NCBI RefSeq assembly: GCF_007655135.1
Contig: NC_045127.1
Span: 16,773,699 to 16,837,698 of the forward strand
Source of the DNA: Punica granatum
Lineage: Eukaryota; Streptophyta; Magnoliopsida; Myrtales; Lythraceae
Length of the DNA: 64,000 bases
Direction: 5' to 3'
Shown here: positions 12,604 to 24,636 of the stretch, piece by piece
Layout of the letters: every line of letters begins with the position of its first letter
Position numbering within the stretch: position 1 is the first letter of the stretch
Translations under genes and position numbers: made by a program
Notes under the pieces: model-generated
The model's input: the letters and a program-made list of their open reading frames with translations, nothing else
Told to the model about the DNA's origin: nothing
Databases searched by the model: none

Positions 12604-13130
12604 CTCAAACCCCACCACATGACAGCCCAAATCGATAAAAGAATCTTCTATCGAGGTCAGACTCGTAGAGACATCCCATGAAGCAAACCTTCAGCATCCA
12701 ATCACACCATAAACTGAACTGCACTATGCCATCAGAGCAGAACCCGAGATGACCAAATTTCAGATTTTTATTGGTACAAGAAGGGCTTCTGCGTGAAATC
12801 ACCCTCAAAGTCAATCCCACGGATTTCACGCACTTCCCTGCCAAATTCGGCAAACCGAGAAGTTTAGGATCAAAACCCACATGCAGAAAAGAAATTCGGA
12901 TCCGACCCGGATGATGAAAATGCTTCCCCTGCCTCAGAAAATGCGGGGTCTCTTTCAGCTGAAAGATGTGCAATTGGGTGAGAGAGGGACCAGAGAGGAG
13001 GAGGAGAGCATATTCGACCGAGGAAGGGAAAAAAAGGAGGGAACTTTGCTTTGCTTTGGCTTTGGCTTTGGCTTTGGCTTTGGTATGCTCTGCAGTCCGC
13101 TCTGCTTTTGCTTACATGGATCTTCCTAAA
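12604..13130 (-). promoter_or_regulatory. ELF3 5' leader and proximal promoter region with a GGCTTT repeat
   Basis: This is the DNA directly upstream of the ELF3 start on the minus strand. At about 13045-13083 the plus strand carries five copies of GGCTTT (AAAGCC on the sense strand). The neighbouring stretch around 12990-13040 is purine-rich on plus, which gives the CT-rich sense strand typical of plant core promoters and leaders. The transcription start is not fixed. Confidence 0.5.
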
Positions 13131-13199
13131 AAGATCATCTTTTCTTCTTCCACCCTTTGTGAAAAAGGAGAGGACGAGGCAGACGACAAAAAAAAAGAT

Positions 13200-13475
13200 A
13201 TCAGCTTAATTTCACAACCTGAATTTAAAATTTTAATCCTAATTTTAACACTATATACTATACGATTATTATGTTTTTATTTTTTTTATTTTTTAATTAT
13301 TCAATTTAATTTTAATAATAAATTCTCTCAACTATTTATTATTTTTTTTCACAATTTTACAATACAATCATTACTTTTTTTTTACACTTTTTCTTATAAT
13401 TTAACAACACAATAATTACAAATCAATTAAAATCAAAATTCAATTCAACTCAACTCTAAAACCAAACACACTGTA
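13200..13475. repeat. MITE-like AT-rich remnant
   Basis: The right edge reads AACTCAACTCTAAAACCAAAC, the complement of the TIR-proximal wording (GTTTGG...GAGTTGAGTT) seen in the Tourist-like elements at 24-27 kb. The interior is AT-rich. I could not match a left TIR, so this is a remnant call. Confidence 0.4.
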
Positions 13476-13926
13476 AAATTTTGAATAAATTTCGAGGACA
13501 CCCGTATAATTTATGAAAAGATCAATGACACTTATTTTAAAAAAATTAGTCACATATCACTCATTTTTCGTTGACTTGACGTCAAGAGAATATTCATTTT
13601 ATCACGTGAATATCATGTCACGGAATTGAGTAAATCGACTCGTTATCTGATTTCTTTACCGAAACTAAATCTGACCCGATTTAGGAAAAAAATAATAGAA
13701 ATGAGCGAAATGAGGAATTGTGTGTGGTTGATTGTGAAATGAAGAATGCCTGGTAATTATTTTATAAATTATAGGACCTAGAAATTTATCTTAAAATTTT
13801 TGGCTGGAGTACTTCGGATAGGTCTGAATAAAATATTTGATTAGAAAGGACACGTTCAAGTGAAAATATCGATTTAAGCTAATTTAAGCTATGCAAAATT
13901 CCGTCACCCCAAAGTTGTATGAGTTT
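13476..13926. other. Intergenic flank of the Copia insertion
   Basis: No gene. Wording such as GACACCCGTATAATTTATGAAAA resembles dispersed plant non-coding repeats. The last five bases (AGTTT, 13922-13926) are the left target-site duplication of the Copia element. Confidence 0.5.
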
Positions 13927-14557
13927 TGTAAGACGTAAATTTAATTAGCCTTAATAAGTCACAAAATTGAACGATAATTCAAATAGCTATTCGGACAAAT
14001 AGAATACTATAAAATTAACTTAATTTCATTAGTATAGGAACTTGGAAATTCAAACCGAAACAAAGGCGAAACCGAAAGATACGAGAGAGAGCCGAGTCCT
14101 GTGTTAGACACAAACCCCTTGAAACAGAATTGTCCCCTCCTGGGTGCTTGAGGTTACGTGGACAATCGTTTCCCAGGATAAAACGGCAACAAGCGAAGCA
14201 GCAGCACAAACAGCAACGCTTCAGCGAACTCGAAGAGAAGCGTGAACACTTTTGAGGTCGAATTCTCTTCTTGTTTTTCAATCGGCTACAGGAAGCAATG
14301 GAAGGCAGGAGGCTTTTTCTCTTGTTCTATTTCCTTTTTGCCGTGTGCCCCTTTTATAGACTATGGGTTCCATCCGTTATATGACTCTTCCTATTCTCCA
14401 TTTATGGGGAATAATTAACATATATTCAATATATATGTTAATGACATTTGATTATTCATGAATGCAATCCATTCATTTCTTGTAACCGCCAAGAAAATCA
14501 AGAGTCATTAGCTCGTGAGCAATTTCCTCATTCACCCATTAGCCATAATTTCCAACA
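13927..14557 (-). repeat. Copia 3' LTR
   Basis: This LTR has the same 631-bp sequence and its TATA box is at 14347-14361. Its transcription direction points toward ELF3, whose start codon is about 1.3 kb away, so read-out into the ELF3 leader is possible in principle. Confidence 0.93.
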
Positions 14558-14570
14558 ATCCCCCACATGA
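14558..14570 (-). other. Copia polypurine tract
   Basis: The minus strand reads ATGTGGGGGAT directly before the 3' LTR. A G-rich tract at this place primes plus-strand DNA synthesis in Copia elements. Confidence 0.75.
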
Positions 14571-15069
14571 ATGGAAATTGTTTTGTTTCGACTCGTAGAT
14601 AGTGTTCACCAGTTGAACCTGTATAGGATAGGTAGGTGTCACCACCTTTGAACCTTCCCTTGTGAAAATGCATGTACTTTACTAGCAGTCCAATAGACAC
14701 GATGTCCTTGAATAGTTCCACTGTTTTGTGTAAAGATATTACACACCTCACACAAGATTCAACTGACTTCCTTCAGTTCTCATAGTTGTGTCCTTTTTTG
14801 CCATGGAACACCGTTCTGGTTCTGCGAGAGTTTCTGAAGAATTAAGTCCATAAAAATTCTCCTCTAAAGCGGCCCCACTTTTCTCTCACATAGGTGATTT
14901 CACATATCATTAAAGCAATTTAGATTGCTAGCCTTATCCGTTTATCACTGTTTCATCAAGGAATGGTCCAGGGATTTTCTCCCTCACAGTGATTTAATTC
15001 GGTTCTATAACTTGGTTGTCTCATTGAACCTAGATCTTGGGATCTCCAGTCAGCTAGGTTGGGTGTCCG

Positions 15070-15244
15070 CTATAAAACCTTTCCTCTAATGGACTTTAGA
15101 CCCATTCCCTTTGACAACTTCTCAAACTGTTCTTTACTTAACCCTTTGGTTAGCGGATCCGCTATATTATCCTTTGACCGCACGTAGTCAATAGAGATAA
15201 TTCCAGTTGAGATCAGTTGTCTAATGGTGTTGTGTCTACGACGT

Positions 15245-15276
<32 letters not shown>

Positions 15277-18200
15277 TTGTGCCCTTCCAATTGCCGTTTG
15301 ACTGTCACAGTGGATACAAATTGGTGGCACAGGTTTTTCCCATTGAGGAATGTCCTCTAGAAAATGGCGTAGCCATTCAGCTTCTTCTCCACATTTATCC
15401 AGAGCAATAAACTCAGATTCCATTGTGGACCTAGCGATAATAGTTTGTTTCGAGGACTTCCATGAAACTGCTGCACCTGCTAGTGTGAACACATATCCAC
15501 TAGTGGATTTTGAATCCGTTATATCAGATATCCAATTCGCATCACTGTATCCCTCTAGGACAGCTGGATATCTGGTATAGTGCAGCCCGTAATCTCGAGT
15601 GTATCTAAGGTATTTGAGTACCCTGACAATTGCCTTCCAATGGTCTCTACTCGGATTACTCGTATATCTACTGAGTCTACTAACCGAGTATGCAATATCA
15701 GGCCTAGTACAACTCATCAGATACATCAGACTTCCAATGACCCGCGAGTATTCTAACTGAGAAATACTCTCTTTTCTATTCTTTGATAGATGAAGATTAT
15801 TGTCTATTGGAGTCTTTGAAATTCCAGAATCATTTTTGGTAAATTTTTCCAGAATTTTATCTATGTAGTGTGACTGACTCAAAATTAGTCCATCTGATGT
15901 TCTCATGATTTTAATTCCTAAAATCACATCAGCGAGTCCCATATCTTTCATATCAAATCTTGAATTCAACATATTCTTCGTAGATTTGATCATTCTGTCA
16001 TCACTACCAACAATGAGTATGTCATCCACGTAGAGACATAAAATGACGTAACCATTTTCTGTTTCTTTAATGTATACACATTTATCACACTCATTGATTT
16101 TAAATCCTTTGGAAATCATTGCATTATCGAATTTTTCGTGCCACTGTTTTGGCGCTTGTTTTAACCCATACAATGATTTGACCAATTTACAGACTTTCCT
16201 TTCTTTTCCTGGAGCCACGAACCCCTCGGGTTGTTCCATATAGATTTCTTCATCTAAATCTCCATTTAGGAAAGCTGTTTTCACATCCATTTGATGAACT
16301 TCCAAATTACGCAATGCCGCAACTGCAAGTATCATCCTAATGGAATTTATTCTTGTCACAGGAGAATAAGTATCAAAATAGTCCAAGCCTTCCTTTTGCT
16401 TGTATCCCTTAATTACAAGCCTGGCCTTGTACTTATCAATGGATCCATCTGCTTTCATTTTCCTTTTAAAGATCCATTTGGATCCTAAGGGTTTACAACT
16501 AGTGGGGAGATCCACTAATTCCCAAGTGTGATTTCGCAGTATCGAATCAATTTCACTTTTGATTGCCTCCTTCCAAAGAGGTCCCTCAGAGGAATTTACT
16601 GCTTCAGCATAGCTTTGTGGTTTATTTTCTAACAAATATGTCAGAAAATCATTCCCGAATGATTTTTCAATTCTAGCTCTTTTGCTGCGTCTAGGTTCAA
16701 TCTCTTCATCCGAACCCTGCCTTTCATGATCTACGTCATGAAGTCCATCATTCATAGTGCACGAGGTTCGTTTCGATGAACTCGATACCTCATTCAATTT
16801 ACATGGAAATACATCTTCAAAGAACGATGCATTCCTTGATTCCATTATCGTGTTCTTGTGTATATCGGGAATCTTAGATTCATGCACAAGAAATCGATAA
16901 GCACTACTGTTATGTGCATAGCCAATAAAGATGCAGTCCACCGTCTTAGGACCGATCTTTACTTTCTTTGGTGCCGGAACGACTACTTTTGCCAAACACC
17001 CCCACACTCGCAAGTGGTCGTAGGATGATCTCCTACCTCTGAATAATTCATAAGGTGTCTTTTCCCCTTTCTTTCGAGGCACCTTATTTAATAGGTAATT
17101 GCTTGACAATATCGCTTCACCCCACATATTTTGAGGTAATCCTGAACTTAATATCATCGCATTCATCATGTCTTTCAATGTGCGATTTTTGCGTTCAGCA
17201 ACACCATTCGATTGAGGTGAATAGGGTGCAGTCACTTCGTGTATAATTCCGTGTTGTGCACAGAATTCCCCAAAAGGCGTTACGTATTCACCTCCTCTGT
17301 CACTCCTCAATCTCTTGATTTTCTTGTTGAGTTGATTCTCAACTTCATTTTTGTAGAGAACAAATTTCTCTATGGCCTCATCTTTGCTTTTTAACAAATA
17401 TACATAACAGTATTTTGTACTATCATCGATAAAGGTAATAAAATAATTATTACCACCTCTTGTTGTTGCGAACTTTAAATCGCATACATCACTATGAATT
17501 AGATCTAGTGGCTCGGTGTTCCTTTCAATCGTTTGAAAGGGTGATCTTGTCAATTTTGCCTCAACACAAATTTCACATTTGTGCCGTGAATCAATTTGGA
17601 ATGTAGGTATGTGATTCAAGTTAATTAATCTACGCAAAGTATTATAATTAACATGACCTAGTCTTCCATGCCACAAATTAGGAGACTCAATCAAATACGC
17701 AGAAGAACCAGAATTCTTATTGATTATGATCATTACATTGAGCTTAAAAAGCCCGTCACATACATATCCCTTTCCTACGTACATTCCAGACTTGGACAGA
17801 ATAACTTTGTCCGACTCAAAAACCATCCTGAACCCATGTTTGTTCAGCAATGACCCGGAGACTAAATTCTTCCGAATCTCAGGTACGTACAATACATTGT
17901 TCAGAGTCAACTCCTTTCCTGAAGTCATCTTTAAGACCACCTTTCCTTGACCTTCAACAACAGAATGGGCAGAGTTTCCCATATAGATCATTTCCCCAGT
18001 GACCGGTTCGAGCATAGAGAACAGGTCTCTGTTTGAGCACACATGTCTGGTGGCACCGGTATCAAGCCACCATTCCTTTGGGTTGGACCCAATGAGGTTC
18101 ACCTCTGAAACCACAGCAGATAGGTTGATGTCTGCCACATCTCGAGCCATTTCATTGACCACGTTTGCTTCATGATCCTTTTTCCTTTTTGGGAGCCTGC

Positions 18201-19071
18201 AGTCAGCAGATCTGTGACCTTTCTTGTCACAGTTGAAGCATTTCCCCTGAAACTTGGGCTTGAAGACTCCTCCATTCGTACCCAGCTTCTTCTTGCCTTT
18301 TTTGTTCTTAGAGCTTTGCCCTTGCTCCATGACATTTACCTTAGCAGCAGGGAGGATGAGATCCTTTCCGGAGTTTTTATTGTCTTCTTCAATTCGAAGC
18401 TTGACAACAAGATCTTCCATTGTCATCTCCTTTCGCTTATGCTTCAGATAATTCTTGAAATCCTTCCAACCAGAAGGCAGTTTCTCAATGACAACAGCCA
18501 CTTGGAAGGATTCACTTAGAGCCATTCCCTCAGCCTGAATCTCATGTAAGAGCACTTGCAATTCCTGCACTTGACTCATTACAGTCCTTGAATCCACCAT
18601 TTTAAAATCGAGGAATCGTCCGACGAGAAATTTCTTCGCACCGGCATCCTCTGATTTATATTTACGGTCCAAGGATTCCCATAGTTCCTTTGCCGTCTTA
18701 AACCCCTGATAGACACTATACAGGGAATCATGAAGACTATTCATGATATAATTCCGGCAGAGATAGTCGGAGTGCTTCCAAGCGTCAACCGCACTGAGAG
18801 CCTACACATCTGACTCCCCCACAGATAGGGTTGGAGCATTTTCAGTCAAAAATCTTGCAAGGTTCAGAGTTGTGAGGTAGAATAGCATCTTTTGCTGCCA
18901 CCTCTTGAAGTTCAACCCATTGAACTTCTCGGGCTTCTCGACATGGTTCACAGGGACCATCGAGGGAGCAACCACGTTTTGGCTAACCAAATGGTTAGGC
19001 AAGATAGGAGCAGGGCCGGAGCCAGTAGTCTGGCTTCCGTTGGTCGTATCTCCATCGTTCCCCGACGCCAT
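15070..19071 (-). CDS. Copia gag-pol polyprotein with one in-frame stop
   Basis: The reading frame runs from ATG 19071 to the stop at 15070 (1334 codons) with a single TAG at 18802-18804, about 90 codons in. In order there are a Gag domain of the Copia (UBN2) type, the zinc knuckle [14 protein letters not shown], protease WLDTGATRH, the integrase HHCC zinc region (HGRLGHVN...CEICVEAK), the integrase core with DVCDLKF, SDRGGEY and a Glu in GVAERKNR, reverse transcriptase with YVDDILIVG, and RNase H with ARSTMESEF and ADPLTKGL. The proteins make and integrate the cDNA of the element. The stop probably arose from CAG in a CHG context. Apart from that stop the frame looks complete, so the copy may have been mobile recently. 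Confidence 0.93.
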
Positions 19072-19106
19072 TCGAATCGTTCAAATAACAAAGTCTGTTT
19101 CAAGAT

Positions 19107-19737
19107 TGTAAAACGTAAATTTAATTAGCCTTAATAAGTCACAAAATTGAACGATAATTCAAATAGCTATTCGGACAAATAGAATACTATCAAATTAACT
19201 TAATTTCATTAGTATAGGAACTTGGAAATTCAAACTGAAACAAAGGCGAAACCGAAAGATACGAGAGAGAGCCGAGTCCTGTGTTAGACACAAACCCCTT
19301 GAAACAGAATTGTCCCCTCCTGGGTGCTTGAGGTTACGTGGACAATCGTTTCCCAGGATAAAACGGCAACAAGCGAAGCAGCAGCACAAACAGCAACGCT
19401 TCAGCGAACTCGAAGAGAAGCGTGAACACTTTTGAGGTCGAATTCTCTTCTTGTTTTTCAATCGGCTACAGGAAGCAATGGAAGGCAGGAGGCTTTTTCT
19501 CTTGTTCTATTTCCTTTTTGCCGTGTGCCCCTTTTATAGACTATGGGTTCCATCCGTTATATGACTCTTCCTATTCTCCATTTATGGGGAATAATTAACA
19601 TATATTCAATATATATGTTAATGACATTTGATTATTCATGAATGCAATCCATTCATTTCTTGTAACCGCCAAGAAAATCAAGAGTCATTAGCTCGTGAGC
19701 AATTTCCTCATTCACCCATTAGCCATAATTTCCAACA
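19107..19737 (-). repeat. Copia 5' LTR
   Basis: This is the LTR upstream of gag in the element's orientation. A TATA box (TCTATAAAAGG on the minus strand, 19527-19541) predicts the start of the element's transcript. It matches the LTR at 13927-14557 except for three substitutions. Confidence 0.93.
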
Positions 19738-21221
19738 AGTTTTACATGAAATTACACCTATAAGACTAACGACTTCTAGTACATATAAAGAATTTGGCCA
19801 AGAAAAACTTTGGAAGAGTATAATATGTTCAATCAAGATGATTCGGTTCCTACAAAATAAGGGTTTTAGATGAACTAATTGCAACTACAGTGTCCAATTC
19901 GTGATAATAGTGAAATTACACGGGGCAGTTTGAAATTAACCCGTTGAGTGGCCTCACAGCCAAGGTATATTTCTTCCATCGAATAATCTAATTATTTCCC
20001 CTTTTGGATAACAACTCCAAGCGCACGCTGAAAAAAAAAGATAATTAGATTTGCAATGTCCTTTTGGCATAGTTTTGACAATTTTTTTCTTTTATTTTAT
20101 TTTATGTTTTTGCTGAATGACAAATTTTTCTTCTAAGATATACATACATGTGATTTTTTTTTCTCGATAATCAGTTAATGTCCATTGATGATAAATAAGA
20201 GTACAAGGGGAAAATATCTAAGATGATACATTACAAAACTTAGAAAAACAACAAATCCATCTAGATCATTACAAATGAAGATATAAGTGACTAAAACACA
20301 TCAAATAATCACAAATACAATTGTAGAGATCATTCTTGTTACTGTAGTTCGTTTTCAATCACTTGTGACTAAACTCTATATGAACTCCAGTGAAAACTGG
20401 GAACCAAAGTATAGTGTAATCCATATAGAGACTGCTACACAATGAAGAAGAGCTAAGAGGAGTATTGGACCGGTACTCGGCGTAAGAGCCCTTCATAAAT
20501 CATACCTCTAGACTAGTACAATCAACCAAATCCTACAAGTCTATTCCCCAGAAATTCAAATAAATTCAACTAGATTCCTATGATTGGCTCAAACCAGTAA
20601 CATCCTGACTAATATTAGACTAGCCAAACCATCAAATCATGGTTACTTTGCTTCCTTGATCGGTTCAAACCAGTGAATGCGATCGGGGGGTTGAAACGTG
20701 CACATACCAACAAAAAAGTGAAGCCACAAAAGATCAGATTTGCAGGCGATTTGTATGATCAACTAGTTATGAGTATAATCCTTGTAGTGGATGGTGGGGA
20801 TTCCATCGCATAGGGGAGGTGGTTGTCCACAGAAAAGAAACCTTCGTCTAAGAAGGGAGGGAGTTGGATCGAGACGGATAGGCAAGGAGTACGCTGCCAT
20901 TAACTGCAGGTCGAGTCTGTCGGGTCTAAGAAGTATGATTTGTCGAGTCAAGAGGCGAGTCTGGTCAGCCAAGTCGATTCAACCGAGAATGGGTCTTGGC
21001 ACTTCAGGGCAAGTTGGATCGTGGCAATCTGGGCCAGCCTGATCAAGGGTGACACCTCCTCAGCCACAATCGTCGATGATTAGAATCGAAGGCTCGCTTC
21101 TCTCTCCACTTTAGGTCTGCTCGGAGAAGGAGAAGGGACGACCCCGGTGGGGAACATGAGACTACTCCATCAGGGGACACCTCTTTGCACCTTCGAAAAC
21201 AAAAGAGGAGGAGGAAGAGGT
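19738..21221. other. Intergenic, no gene recognised
   Basis: The right Copia target duplication is 19738-19742. Beyond it is AT-rich DNA, then from about 20760 a more GC-rich stretch that leads into the tandem duplication. Short ORFs show no motif. Confidence 0.45.
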
Positions 21222-22248
21222 CCACTGCGAACTTCGAGACTCTTTCGAGCACATTCTTAGTGTCGGATCTAAGCGCGGAGACATCTAGAAAGCATCCTGC
21301 TCCGAGGACAATCGATGGTGAACAACTAGGGAGGTTGAGCCACCACCATGACTAGGATGAAGAAGCCTGCCACGAATGTCTCTATGAAATGGCGCCATGG
21401 ACTACTACGAGCTAAGACAGTGAAGCTCCGTGATTGCACCATGGAGGTGCTCTGTGAAGGGCCGCCTTAACCCGAGCTGAGTCAATAAAGCTCTAAATGC
21501 TTGTCTGCAGCAAGTTACTGCGGTTAAGACGTTGACGACCTAGGCTTAGGCATTGAGGCGCTTTACTTCCCTTAGTTATACGATAGGTGAAAAAGAGTTG
21601 AAAGGAGAGGAAATGAGAGAAACCGCTGAGAAAGGAGACAAGTGGCAGATAGAGGGCATCACCAACTTCTCGATATCGGTAGAGGTTTAGTCGGACGCGC
21701 CTGGCCGGAGCCAAACGCGCCGATAGAGGAGTGTTGTTTCCACTGCGAACTTCGGGACTCCTTCGAGCACATTCTTAATGTCGGATGTAAGCGCGGAGAC
21801 ATCTGGAAAGCATCCTACTCCGAGGACAACCAGTGGTAAATGACTAGGGAGGTTGAGCCACCGCCATGACTAGGATGAAGAAGCCCACCACGAATGTCTC
21901 TATGAAATGGCGCCATGGACTACGACAAGCTAAGATAGTAAAGCTCCGTGATTGCGCCATGGAGGTGCTCTGTGAAGGGCCGCCTTAACCCGAGCTGAGT
22001 CAGTGAAGCTCTAAATGCTTGTCTGCAACAAGTCGCCACAGCTAAGACGCTGACGACCTAGGCTGAGGTGCCGTACTGCCCTTAGTTATCCGGTAGGTGA
22101 GAAAGAGTTGGGAGGAGAGGAAATGAGAGAAACCGCCGAGAACGGAGATAATTGGCGGATAGAGGGCATCACCAACTTCCCAATCTCGACGGAGGTGCAG
22201 CCGGACGCGCCTAGCCAGAGCCAAACGCTCTGATAGAGGAGCGTTGTT
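21222..22248. repeat. 518-bp direct tandem duplication (two units)
   Basis: Unit 1 (21222-21739) and unit 2 (21740 to about 22248) start with the same CCACTGCGAACTTCG block and run in parallel to GATAGAGGAG(T/C)GTTGTTT. They differ by scattered substitutions and a short deletion in unit 2. Small ORFs in both phases look non-coding. The units are diverged enough that the duplication is not recent. I do not know what the unit derives from. Confidence 0.85.
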
Positions 22249-24238
22249 TTGGGGTTTCTCTATTATGATTCTCTTTCGTTTTGTCATAATTAATTAATAA
22301 TGCATAGAATCATGGATCATAAACTTTTACTTATATTATTTTATTTGCTAAGTGCTCAGCACATACCAATTTGGTCTAGACGCAATAATTTATTTAATGA
22401 ATGAGTAATTCATTTATCCCATCATCTGTTATTTAAAACAAAAATCCATTTAACCTTTTGTTTTTTGTGAATGGAATCCATTTAACTTTATTAGAGCCAA
22501 ATATATGTATATACTATTGTTCAATCCTGTGTGTTGCACAGAATTGTGTTCATATATTCATATTTTATATGAATAATAATTATAAAAATTTAAGATATTA
22601 ATATACTTAGTAATAGTATTATTATTATTGAAAATAAAAATTCTTAATAATCAATTTTCAAAAATAATTTTAATAGAATTGCATGAATTTTTTTGAATAG
22701 TTTAATTATAATTTTGTAATCAACATACTTATTATATCCTATAAATTTATTTAATTTCTTTTACAATTTTAGTTTGTGTTATATATAATTTATATATTTT
22801 TATTCTTTTATATTATTTTTCAAATTTATGGAATCACCCTTCTAGATAAAGATTGTTATTATTCTATGTAATATCATTTTTTCAATTTATATAATATTCC
22901 TTCGCGAGTAAGAATTGTTACCGTTCTATATAATGAGACATTATATATATTTTTTTATATATGTAAATTAACTCTATTTTGTATCTTTTTATATATTTTT
23001 TATTATTTTATAATTTCTTAAAAGGTAACACGTTAAATTTTACTTTTCAATATACACGTACATAGATATGTTTAGTTTTTATGATAAATTATATATATGA
23101 TTCATTAATTTTCGTAAGAATATCAAAATTTTTATATCACTTTAAGCTAGGCTCAATTTTATTAATGTCACGTTAAGTTAATTGTTTATACATTTATCAC
23201 TTATATATAATTAAGAAATCACAAAAAAAATTCTCTTAATTTTATTTAGTAAGAGATTTAGGTACATTTAATTGCATTTATTAAATATTTTTAATTTTTA
23301 TTATTTGTTTTTAATTTTTTTCTATATTCTTTTGATTTTCTTTTAATTATTTTATAATGAGTAGGAGATTTAGATACATTAATTGCATTTTTTAAATTAA
23401 TTATTATCTTTGTTTTTAAATTTTCTTTTTCAATATTTTTTAATTTTTCTTTGAAGCATTGATTATGCACCCGAGTAAATTTTAATTATACATAGATTAT
23501 TATAAGTGGAAATTCTGTTCATGAAAATTTCAGGATATCATGACACTAAATAATTAATTTTCTAACAGAGAATATAGTGTAAATGGAATACGTTTTCGTC
23601 TACGAACCAATAAGTTTTAGGTCTCATTCTTGCTAATGGACTATCCATGACCCTTCATTTCGCTTTTGTCACAGATGTGGAAAATCTGGCCATGTGTCTT
23701 ATGAGCCTCATGCATTCCACGGGCTCAGCACGAAGGGGAGATCGACCTCTCCAATGCATAAATGAGAGAGAGAGTTCAGACCATACACCATTTGCTTTGA
23801 TGCTGAGCTGAGATGTCCTGCCAAGCCCATTACACCCTCTTCCTTTCAATATATGATCTGCACTCACCTAAAAATGTGCTCGTCCAATTTGAACGAAACT
23901 TGAAAGTAATACACATCAGATAATGCCTCTGATTTCACCAGCAATATGAACAGATAATCCGTCAAACAAGCACCCACTGAAGCGGAATTAAGCAAATCGT
24001 AGTCGACGGAATGATGAAGAGATGCTTTTTATGTCATTCTCACCAAAACCTTCGAAGGAACACAGGCAGAGACTCGAGAAATGTAGCCCTTATTGTGTTA
24101 CACAGAGTTCCCCGACCCAAACAAATGACTCGTTGGTGCTTTTACTCCTACATCATTACATGTACAGAAAGATGTACAGAAAAAAAATGTGATATCACCT
24201 GATGTGGCTTGTTGTTAGAGATCCTATGCCAAAGACTT
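22249..24238. other. AT-rich intergenic DNA
   Basis: Very AT-rich from 22260 to 23640 with no coding signal. A fragment reading CTGTGTGTTGCACAGAATTG near 22530 resembles wording common in plant dispersed repeats. From 23640 to 24200 the composition normalises but no gene is recognisable. Confidence 0.5.
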
Positions 24239-24241
24239 TTA

Positions 24242-24460
24242 TGCTGCGTTTGATTTCAAAGTAAAATTTTAAAATCAGATTTTAATTTTGAAAAAGAGTG
24301 TTATAAATGGGACATACCCTTTGACGTTGTATGAGGTATTTTATTTTGTTGTGGAAAAAAAAATGGTATAAATGGAACCAACCCTTTAATTTTGTTTTGT
24401 TGTGGATAGAATTAAGTTAAAGTAGGATTTTAAAATCCTATTTTGAAATAAAACAAGCCC
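24242..24460. mobile_element. Tourist-like MITE (219 bp)
   Basis: The element is flanked by TTA on both sides (24239-24241 and 24461-24463), the target duplication of PIF/Harbinger elements. Its ends, TGCTGCGTTTGATTTCA and the complement of the right end GGGCTTGTTTTATTTCA, are imperfect inverted repeats. The interior shares TATAAATGG...CCCTTT and AAAATCAGATTTT with the MITE at 26745-26976. No coding capacity. Confidence 0.75.
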
Positions 24461-24636
24461 TTAGTAAGTTTGTTTTAATGGGCCAAAAGTATAGATCTCT
24501 ACCAGACAAGACCTTCCGCTAGTCATTAGAGGGCAAGCAATCATCAATCAAAGCACAAAAGGTGAAAAGAGCAGAAATGTAGGATCAGCTAGAGACTGAT
24601 CAGAAATAGATACAAGCACTGGCTCTTGTGTGGGGA

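Larger units (their letters stand above)
13927..19737 (-). mobile_element. Full-length Ty1/Copia LTR retrotransposon
   Basis: The 5811-bp element is bounded by two 631-bp LTRs that begin TG and end CA, with a perfect 5-bp target duplication AGTTT (13922-13926 and 19738-19742). Coding order on the minus strand is gag, protease, integrase, reverse transcriptase, RNase H, the Copia order. The LTRs differ at three positions by eye, so the insertion is young. A polypurine-like GTGGGGGAT sits directly beside the 3' LTR. One in-frame stop interrupts gag. No ordinary tRNA primer site is seen next to the 5' LTR. Confidence 0.95.

Noticed and set aside
14015..14281. An 88-codon ORF repeated at 19195-19461
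   Set aside because: It is in both Copia LTRs, has a Cys-rich low-complexity product, and overlaps the expected R/U5 region.
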